This document shows positions 55,858 through 64,000 of a stretch of 64,000 nucleotides of DNA, one piece after another (within the stretch, counting starts at the first letter, position 1; each line of letters opens with the position of its first letter). This DNA comes from Calonectria ilicicola (Eukaryota > Ascomycota > Sordariomycetes > Hypocreales > Nectriaceae): the NCBI GenBank assembly GCA_020809705.1, contig CP085829.1:868001-932000 (forward strand). Direction: 5' to 3'. The notes under the pieces were generated by a model. The model did no database searches. It was not told the origin of the DNA and saw only the letters and a list, made by a program, of their open reading frames with translations. A program made the position numbers and the translations under genes.

Positions 55858-55881
55858 AAATATGGTGGACCCACCGGGTAG

Positions 55882-56705
55882 TCCGCTTTTAGGAAATGGC
55901 TCCATGTCACGCCTAGAAAATCGAAAAGTTCCAAAACGCCAGTTCTACTTATTCGGGAACGGAGACCGTGAAACCGGTTTTCCAGAATCCGCCAATCCGG
56001 GTTCGTTGCGGGTCCACCTACTTCAGGCGAAAAGCTGGGGTCATGGAAGTCCATCCACATTTTCGTATTAAGGGCCCGGCTAAACTGTTAAATTTCGGTG
56101 GTCATTTTTACTGTCTGGCTCTCACTGATGAAAATGTGACTTAAAAACTACAAAGGGCGTAAGAAATTATTCGTTACAGGTTCTGAAATCTTGAAAGGGG
56201 AAGAAATAAGAAAATAATTTGATGCAATTAATATGGATACAATTGTCGATCGGTGGTGCATAAGACATTATTAGTTTGCGTCTCTCCCTGACAAAAAATC
56301 TCCTGCACTAGTGATGCTAGGGTAATGGCAAGGATTATTAACAGATATGGCGGCTATGTTAAGCGATAGGTACTAATTAGGTAAATGCAAGTGGCACTAT
56401 GACAGGTTAAGAATGTCCCGTCTTGATTACTGCGGCAAAGGGCAATGCAAAACACACGATGGAGTAGAAAAGTGTTGGCCCATATTGAGTTTAACAGGTT
56501 ACTTGCCTCATCTGACATACCTTATTCCAACGGCAGCTCCATGATTTCCACAAGTGGCATGTGCATCCGATTCCATCTTGTCAGCAGAAAAAGGGTATTC
56601 TGGCGGCTCATATATAAATGCTAATACAATCCTGATGTAGGCCAGAGCTTTATCGCAGACTCGCCATCAGTCAACAGTTCATCCATCAACAGTCTATCAG
56701 TCAAA
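55882..56705. other. Intergenic; promoter of the pectin lyase gene
   Basis: A TATATAAAT box at 56611-56619 lies about 95 bp before the ATG, followed by a leader with repeated TCAGTCAAC/CATCAACAGT words. No other gene was seen. Confidence 0.6.
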
Positions 56706-58018
56706 ATGCATTTCCAAGCTGCACTAGCAGCTCTCTTGGCCCCGGCACTTGCTTATGCTCAAGTGTCTGGCAAAGCATATGGCTTTGCCACGGGTGTCAC
56801 CGGTGGTGGCTCTGCGACTCCTGCTGCGCCAAAGGACATTACTGAGTAATTTGTTTCCATCTAAATTGATTCGCTTCTGCTAACAAACTGTAGGCTCAAG
56901 ACCTGGCTTTCTGACTCGACCGCACGTGTCATTCTGATCGACAAGACTTTCAACTTCAAGAGCTCCGAAGGGTCCGCCACCGAATCCGGATGCTACCAAA
57001 AGACTTGCACCCCAAGCCAAGGTGGCCAAACCTACATCGGCACAAACAGCTGTACTGGTAGCAACATGGTCTCCACCAGCATCACCTACGATAAAGCTGG
57101 AACCACCGGTCTGGTAGTCGGAAGCAACAAGTCCATCGTGGGATCAGGCAGCAAGGGTATTATTCAGGGCAAGGGCCTTCGTCTGCCCTCTACTTCCAAA
57201 AACGTCATCATTCAGAACGTCCATATCACTGTAAGTTGGAACTTGCACGATCAAATCTCTAGTGCGATATGCTGACTATATTTCCTCCAAGGATATCAAC
57301 CCTGCTAGCGTTTGGGGTGGTGATGCCCTGCAGCTCGAGGGCAATGATGGTGTGTGGGTGGACCACTGCACCTTCAGCAAAGTTGGTCGCATGTTTGTTG
57401 TGTCTCAGTAGGTTAACATTCACCAAACGGCAGAATGGTCGACTAACGTGCATACTCAGTTTCAACCCCAGTCGCTTTACCCTCTCCAACAATGAGTTCA
57501 ACGGCGTCACAACTACCTCAGCCACCTGCAATGGAGACCACTACTGGGGCTCCATGTTCATCGCCAACGGTGACAAGGTAACCATTGACCGTAACTACTG
57601 GCACGACATGTCCGGCCGCGCCCCCAAGCTTGGCCAGTCTGGTTCCACCACTACCGTCCAGGCCAGCAACAACTACTTTTATAACAACGCAGGCCATGAT
57701 TTTGACATCTATGCTGGCACTACCGCACTCATTGAGGGCAATGTCTTTGAGAGCGTCACAACCCCAATGACATCCAACAGTGAGAGTGTTACCACCGTCT
57801 ACAACGTTCCTGATACCGCCTCCATCTCCGCCTGCTCTTCTTCTCTGGGTCGCTCATGCGTTGCCAACTCGTTGACAAGCAGCGGCAAGTGGCCATCAAT
57901 GAAGGAATCGTCCGTTTTGACTACTTGGAAGAGCAACAAGTCTTACTTGGTCTCGCCTATTCAGGCCAGCACTGTCAAGAGCACTGTCAAGGGAGCTGCA
58001 GGAATTGGACACATTTAA
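56706..58018 (+). CDS. Secreted pectin lyase (polysaccharide lyase family 1)
   Basis: Four exons (56706-56845, 56894-57230, 57292-57407 and 57460-58018) give 383 residues in frame. The signal peptide covers residues 1-19 (M-H-F-Q-A-A-L-A-A-L-L-A-P-A-L-A-Y-A). The mature start V-S-G-K-A-Y-G-F-A-x-G-V-T-G-G-G is the hallmark of Aspergillus-type pectin lyases. Later landmarks are D-I-N-P-A-S-V-W-G-G-D-A at about 160-171, W-V-D-H near 182, and S-G-R-A-P-K near 265 containing the catalytic arginine. Pectin lyases cut highly methylated homogalacturonan by beta-elimination without calcium. It is extracellular and used in plant cell-wall breakdown. The clear TATA box fits strong inducible expression. 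Confidence 0.93.
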
Positions 58019-58285
58019 ATAAGAACGTGGCCTTGTAAATAGGCGTGGGACTCGCAGATTCGCACTTTGTCCTCGGGAAGGCTCGGAAAACATTCGTCTA
58101 TCAGTTAATTTACTGTGAGGTTTGATTTCAAAGTGTATATTTCAGAATTTGTAATATAAAAATGTTAGAAACAACAGTTTTAATCTGAAAAAATATATCT
58201 GGAATATATTTTCAAGTATTGATTCTCAAGCCGTTTTATGAAGCAAAAATATAATACAAGGCAGTTATTTCTATGCTCGTTATCC

Positions 58286-60057
58286 TTAACAAGTATATGA
58301 AGCACGATGCACCGCGACTTGCTGTCCGAACGTAGTGGAACCCGAAGGTGCAAAATAAACTTTCCCATCATTCCCTTCAAAGAAAGCGGTGCCTCCACCT
58401 GGCTCGTCCGTACTGCAGCTGATAGTAGTGCCAGAAAATTCGCATGTAATGGTCCCCTAGAAGTTAATGAACGTTAGTGTTTTATGCATTTCAATGCTTG
58501 TATTTTCAGACTTGCAGATCTTCTTTTTGTCAAAAAAGAAAGAAGTGAATGAGGGTTTGGATATGTGTTGAAGGATACAAATGCCGCCAAAGGAAAGGGA
58601 GAAACATACCCAGGTGCCAGGCTTTGTAATGAATGCGGTGTTTTCGGCTAGCAGTAGACCTGAGCCGGAGTATTGGAACGCAAAGACCCGCCACCCATTG
58701 ACTGACATGTCTCTAAGAGGATTGGTGATTGTGTTGATGACAAAAGAGTCTGCTTGGTTCGTGCTTGAGACCCAAACAAGCTCGTTGTTGGAATTATGAC
58801 CGATGTACTTGTTATTGTCACCTTGAAGTTGATAATATGTCTAATGCAAGAGTTAGAGCGATATTCTTCATACTTTGGTATAATCGAGTGGAGCGAAACG
58901 CATTACTCACGCATTCAATAGACTCGGTAGCAGTGACGGATACCACATCCACATCAGTAAGCGTGGCCGTGAGCGTTGGGCTCTCGGTAGTTATAATAGT
59001 TGTTGTAACGTAAACCGTCGTTGGAATGACGGCAGTGACAAAGTTGGTTACTGTTGCAAAGCTGCTCACGACGGTTGTTTGGTCAATTGTGCGAGTCTCT
59101 GTCAAACGAACGACATCTGTGGGCACTCCCGTTATCGTAGGCGTCGTTGTAACCGTTCTGATTGCAACACTGCGCAACTTCAGTTAGTATAAAGTGTACA
59201 CAATCGGCGGTTACTAGTATCCTTCACTGACTAGGTCACAGTAGATGCTGGCAGAGTAATGGTCCTCCTGTCAACTCCAAGTTCGCAGCATGCTGCATCA
59301 TAAGCGTACGAGTCTCGGCAGACTGAAGCGTAGGGCGGGATTCTCATCGGTGCATGCTTAGTGGCAGGGCAGTTGGAATAACCATAATCCAGGTCGCGCC
59401 TATCCGGGTAATTCGTAATTGTGACAACAGAGACAATGTCCGTGGACGTAACTGTGTCTACCTCCTGCACCACCGTTAGCGAAAAAGTCCAGCCATTCAT
59501 GAGAGTCGAGATCAGGACGTACCGTAACAGTCACATCAATCGTTTCTGTTGCGAGCTGCGGTACGATAGAGACTATTGTGGAGAAGGAAGTCAAGGTGTT
59601 GATAATTGTTTGGGTGATATATCCGACATTCGTGGCTATTTCGGTCTTGCTAATAAAGTCTGTATCTATATTGTTTTTTGTTGAAGTCACTCGTACCGGA
59701 CTTGCTGTCCGCGTTCTCGTGTGCGTAATCACTGTGGTCCTTTTAATCGTTGTTAGTGCTGGAAAGAATATGATATACTACTACCATGACGGGATCATTG
59801 TTTGATAGAACTTACTCGGGGCATGGTGTCACGGTAGTGGCAAGAAATGATGAGCAATCTTCCCTTGCGCTGGCCCACGGATCGTAGCATTTGAGAGGCC
59901 CATGGGAGACCTGGTTTGCGGATCAGTCCATCTGACAGAAAATTACGATTAGACTGAGACGTACGGCTACTCGACAATGATCCAACCCATAATTGGGGAC
60001 GCCAAGGGATTTGCCGCAAAGTGTGGTCAAGAGGAGCACGAAAGTAGGCTTCTGCAT
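58286..60057 (-). CDS. Secreted Thr/Val-rich protein with C-terminal Cys-containing domain
   Basis: This is a multi-exon gene. ATG at 60057 opens a signal peptide (M-Q-K-P-T-F-V-L-L-L-T-T-L-C). A short Cys-bearing segment follows (C-Y-D-P-W-A-S-A-R-E-D-C), then long tracts of T-T-V, T-V-T and T-I-T over about 58900-59740, probably heavily O-glycosylated. The C-terminal exons (about 58457-58810 and 58286-58457) encode a compact domain with W-R-V-F-A-F, I-T-C-E-F and I-S-C-S-T-D ending S-Y-T-C, four cysteines likely pairing. The last intron (GTATGT donor, CTTCTAG acceptor) joins G-T-W to G-T-I-T-C in phase. I do not know the family; a wall-associated or extracellular role is likely. Internal exon borders are approximate. 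Confidence 0.65.
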
Positions 60058-61047
60058 CTTGATAGAGGTGCAATTGATACAAAATGTGACTTATACAATG
60101 CTTCATAGAAAAGTGAGATGAACTCATTTGGACTTTTATACCGGCCTTCAGTCTTTCCGCCCGGTTACTCGGCTCTTGGCCAGGGGCCGAAGCTTGCACA
60201 TCCCGAACCCCATTTTCCATAGCCTCGATCCATTGAACCCACCACAGATCTTAGCGCGTACCGTGAAAAGTCTCGGCGGCGAGACTAAACTGAAAATGCC
60301 CCGGCTCTTTAAGCGTATCAGTCTACACCAATAAAAAACCCGTTGTTGGACGGAAGTCGCCGTCGCCACATTTCGGCGCTTCCTCTCTTAAGTTTAGTAG
60401 TCTATTGCGCATTGTTATGTCGGCATCCGCGGCATTATTAGGGCTGAAGGAGTCAGGTATCGAACAGGATCGGTATGAGAAAGTCATGATCGGCAGTTAT
60501 TAGTGGCAGTGCGCTTCAAGGTCCAAGCACATCAGCCTTGGGAAATAGGGGGTGATCACTTTATCTGATGTCTTATGAAATAAACATTGTACCAAAACTC
60601 CTCAAACTAAATATGGTGCAATGCTTGCATATTCCAAACATTTAGACACAGGGGAAATGTGGAAATGGCATAACCTTAAGCTTAATTGGTCGAGGATCGG
60701 GGCTAGCCCGAAAAGTCATCGTTGCAACTAAAGTGGCCAAGAAAATGGGAGAGTGATGAGAAATTGGTGAGTCAATTAGAAAGTCCTTCAGTATCTTAGT
60801 TGATTACCATTGACGATTAATTCAATCCGAATGGTTAATGAAACACTACCCGACCATGACGAGTAAAACTGGGACTGTTCACTGCTGTAAGCTCCGCTCT
60901 ATGATAATAGGAATGGAGTTTCGCCTCAATGGACAAGCTCTTTCAATAGAAGAAGTTGCTAAAGCAGTATTCCACGATTCAACGCCCTGAAAGGAAGGAA
61001 TCATCATGACGTTAAATTTACTCCCTAGAAAAGCAATCTCATCTTGC
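60058..61047. other. Intergenic, no gene seen
   Basis: Upstream of the secreted Thr-rich protein. No supported feature. Confidence 0.5.
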
Positions 61048-63027
61048 CTAATATTGATTTTGATAATACATGAGTGCATCAGAGGGAATTGCTTTTAACA
61101 TACTACCATACTTCTCAAGTATAGCATCCCGTCGTTCGTCCGATGCTCCAAGAATCTCACATTTGTTCTTATCCATTTCCGCCTATGGACGATTAGTACA
61201 TTCTTCAAGCTCCGGGTTGGAAACGAAAAGTCCCCGTAAGCAATAGCGTCGAGTGACTTTACTCCCTCGGGTCCAAATGCCCATATGGCAAAGCGGCGGA
61301 ACTCATCGCGAATTTGCAGCGGCCCCGCAAGTGCACGGTCAAGATCCAAGGTTTCCCAATCATCTTCGTCGGAAGGAACCTCCATATTATAAGAGTGCTC
61401 AGATTCCAAATCATCATCCATGTATTCACCGTAATGTTGAAAATGCTTGCCAATCTGGCGTGTTCAATGGATGGGAACATTTCGAGATCAGAGGATGCTT
61501 GGCGAATGTGAAGTAGTTTTAGCGACTTTTTGGATCGAAAAGACTTCATAATGGGTCTCTGCCGAAAAGAGTTAGATTTTCAGTGATGACTTATTAGGCC
61601 AATTCAAGGTCATTACCAAACGTTCTGGAATACAGCATAAACCAATGCATTCCAGATCAAACATTGCCAGTGGATTGAGTGACGGATTTCTTTCGAATTC
61701 TCTGATTTGAGAAGTGGACAGACTGAGACATGGTAAGTCGAACTCGATGTCATCTTGTCCCAAAACAGGGTTCGTGCTGAGGTCACGCATCTTCTGGTGA
61801 TAAATAAATCTTCTCAAGCTTTTCTGATGCGTAGTAAAACATCTCCAAAATTCCAACGTCTCCATTGGTCCCTGGAGGCTCAAGTAGAGCTCATTGAGGC
61901 CTCCAAATGATAAGAGGAAGATTTCTAAGATATCTTTCTCCTCAAATGCTTCTGTAAGGGGAGATTCGTAAAGTTCAAAAGTTTTCAGGTTCATTGATGG
62001 ACTCATCTCGACAACCTCCCTCAGGAAATCATCCCAACCTAGACAACTCCAGATAGTAAGGGATTCTAGAATTTCAAAATTAAAAAGGTGGGCAAGAGCC
62101 GGCCCAATGGGTACCTCTGAGAGCGAAAGCGATCGCAGTTGCGAGAAATATGGACTCGAGATGCTGTAGTCAGCTGGTAAAAATTTGGCAATGAAGCCAA
62201 TGTCTAGATCCAATCCACCCAGACGGTTAAATTTAATGTATTGATGCCAGTTGAATAAATTTAAATGGAGATTTTTAAGCTGGTGGGCATTGTTTTGAAT
62301 CGCAACTGTCAGTGTCGGAATGTGGTGTCCCGCGAAACCCCTCCAACAAAGACTCTTGAGGTTCCGAAATGGTGACAGGTCAATCTCGTTGGAGGTGGAG
62401 TGAGCACAATCGCACGAGGTCGTCAAAGCCAAGGACTGGAGCGACACATGATCCGACGATATTTTTCCCTGCGTGCCAAGAATGGCCCCAGGTATGCATA
62501 TTCCTAGATTCCAACTTGTTTGGGTTAGCATGGCCTCGATATAGACTGCTGGAGGTAGTCACCTGAAGCTACGCAGCTGTCCACGAGAGAACTGTGATAT
62601 CAGCGACAGGGCCCGGTTGCCCAGGTCAGAGAACTCTGATACTTGATTGGTAGCGGCTCTGTTTCTATTCCGGTAGTGTGGTATGAATCCATCGCGGTTG
62701 ACTTCGTGGTTGGGGCATCGCCGGGACGTGTTCTGATCGAAATCGGAGTGGAAACTGAGCTGCGAGACGTGCCGCAGATATCGTGTTGGGAAACCATCAG
62801 TTTTTATTTGATGTAGACGGAGCTCGGACTTTGGCTCAATGGTGATGGATTTCCAGATACGACTTGCTACCAGAGCATGAAGAGCTTTGCAAGCCCGCGA
62901 CAGATTTTTTACATCTTTCTTGTTCAGCTGCGGGGCTTAGCGGTCGATTCTACCAGATTTCGGGAGAAAATGCACACACCTCTTCAGTAACCAGATAAAA
63001 AATCTCTTGCGGCAGTCAGAGTAACAT
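61048..63027 (-). pseudogene. Broken F-box protein gene
   Basis: From the ATG at 63025-63027 the fourth codon is TGA (63016-63018). It is followed immediately by a textbook F-box start, L-P-Q-E-I-F-Y-L-V-T-E-E, spliced (GTGTGT...CCGCAG) to L-N-K-K-D-V-K-N-L-S-R-A-C-K-A-L-H. A long leucine-rich region follows through exons at about 62568-62885, 61615-62515 and 61400-61570. Near 61440 the reading frame shifts between I-E-H-A-R-L-A-S-I and Y-M-D-D-D-L-E-S-E-H, and near 61180 it shifts again before the last exon (ending about 61048). Neither shift fits a GT-AG intron. The early nonsense codon and these breaks suggest a recent pseudogene of a substrate receptor for SCF ubiquitin ligases. Confidence 0.65.
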
Positions 63028-64000
63028 GATCGCTTGGCTTGATGATGGATCGAATGGACAGAGAGTTGAGTTTGTGCGGGGCCAGAGCTCATTATGACGG
63101 CCAATTGAGAAAAAGCAATGTTGCACAACTTAGCATAAATTTGTGCATCTCGACGTCAGTACACACCACGACCTCAATAATTCGGAAAAAAATGGGATGA
63201 CCACTTCCCAATGAGTTTATCCGAATTAAATTCATTCCTATCGAACATTTCACACTTATCAACTGTGTTGCTTTTCCATCTTGTTGGCAAATGGTGCTGA
63301 TCGGATAATAGATGGCCCGGTTCCGGATCAGGGGAATGTGCCGTGTCTCGTGGCTACAGACTTCCCTTGCCTCACACAACACACAGGCTGTGCTCGAGAA
63401 TTAATGACAATGCATGATTACTATCATGACAAGTTGATCAAAATAAATTCTCAACTTTAAAAGTCGTTCAGATAGTAGCCTGGAAAGAGCCTAATAACAT
63501 CCTCCATGGACCCTTCTTACCCAGAAATTCAACTGCCACCGAATTACTTATATGCGCTTCTACAAAATGTTAACTGAGAATATCCTCTCTTTCGCAGCCT
63601 ACCATAAAAAAATCCAGGGGATATCTAGAGGGATATTAACTAGTTAATTAAAGGGAATACAGAATCAAATGATAACCTTTTGCGTAATCCTTTTTTTTGA
63701 ACCTGCTTGACATGTGCTACCCTAGATCGATTTCCTGGCCCCTGGTTTAGGTTGTGGGGTTGTGCCCTGTGCTGCGCCACTGGACCCAATGACAAACCAC
63801 TTTTCTACCTAAAGGGCACCTGAGAACCATTCTGCCGGTTATTAGCAGTTATGATGTGCTGTAATGTTAAGTTTCAAAATTGAGTTAACATAAATTAGGG
63901 TATTAACCAATTCTTCCTCAATATTTTTTACTTGTTTTAATCGATTGCGCTGTAGTTGTTTGGTCATCATCAATGCATAGTAGCAAGTCTATGGCATGGC
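63028..64000. other. Right-edge region without a recognisable gene
   Basis: The minus frame at 63092-63382 lacks a domain or splice context. AT-rich sequence continues to the window end. Confidence 0.45.

Larger units (their letters stand above)
55070..55881. mobile_element. Non-coding inverted-repeat element with hairpin-bearing arms (MITE-like)
   Basis: The 12-bp word CTACCCGGTGGG at 55070-55081 is repeated in reverse complement at 55870-55881. Inside it, 64-bp arms at 55118-55181 and 55794-55857 are inverted copies with one mismatch. Each arm contains its own perfect palindrome, CCACCTCTCC-TCT-GGAGAGGTGG. About 610 bp between the arms is extremely AT-rich (55440-55740) with no coding capacity. 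A clear target-site duplication is not visible. The structure fits a non-autonomous DNA transposon or a similar foldback element. Confidence 0.7.

Noticed and set aside
1..64000. CRISPR arrays, bacterial operons, PKS/NRPS core genes, viral genes
   Set aside because: None seen; the window is eukaryotic fungal DNA and no backbone megasynthase or viral domain was found.

Overview
The window is nuclear DNA of a filamentous ascomycete, most likely a Eurotiales-type mould. The evidence is spliceosomal introns of 47-80 bp with CTAAC-like branch sites, Zn(2)Cys(6) and C2H2 regulators carrying the fungal transcription-factor middle region, a PL1 pectin lyase, an Msb1/Mug8 domain, FMP52, and an intron-bearing nuclear tRNA-Ala. 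Many long ATG-less frames are shadows, so starts and exons were rebuilt by hand from splice sites; several genes closed with an exact multiple of three.

1-14.4 kb is a compact metabolic block. It holds a RidA-like protein, two divergently transcribed transcription factors (C2H2 on minus, Zn2Cys6 on plus) about 200 bp apart, an MFS sugar-type transporter, a zinc alcohol dehydrogenase with an awkward first splice junction, and a secreted berberine-bridge-type FAD oxidoreductase. It looks like a small regulated catabolic or specialised-metabolism cluster.

14.4-30 kb is gene-poor and shows duplication and decay. It contains four members of an uncharacterised paralogous family (15.2, 25.4, 26.9 and 28.7 kb; the 25.4 kb copy is frameshifted), a tRNA-Ala(UGC), and a tandem set of small secreted proteins at 18.2-23.2 kb (one intact, one with CTG in place of ATG, one truncated with an internal stop). 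There is also a leucine-rich-repeat-like pseudogene with two in-frame TAA codons.

30-52 kb is ordinary but enzyme-rich. It has a CocE/NonD-type hydrolase, a GPI-anchor-like Cys/Ser/Asn-rich surface protein, a secreted lipase, a Zn2Cys6 regulator that needs a 3-nt micro-exon, a GFA-like zinc enzyme, a short-chain dehydrogenase, FMP52, a protein kinase fused to an Msb1/Mug8 domain through a GC-AG intron, and a secreted amidase.

52-64 kb holds the most unusual non-coding signals. One is a cluster of eight TGAGGCAC octamers upstream of a C2H2 zinc-finger gene that lacks a usable ATG. The other is an AT-rich mobile-element-like unit of about 0.8 kb whose 64-bp inverted arms each contain a perfect hairpin. 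A pectin lyase, a secreted Thr/Val-rich protein and a broken F-box gene complete the window.
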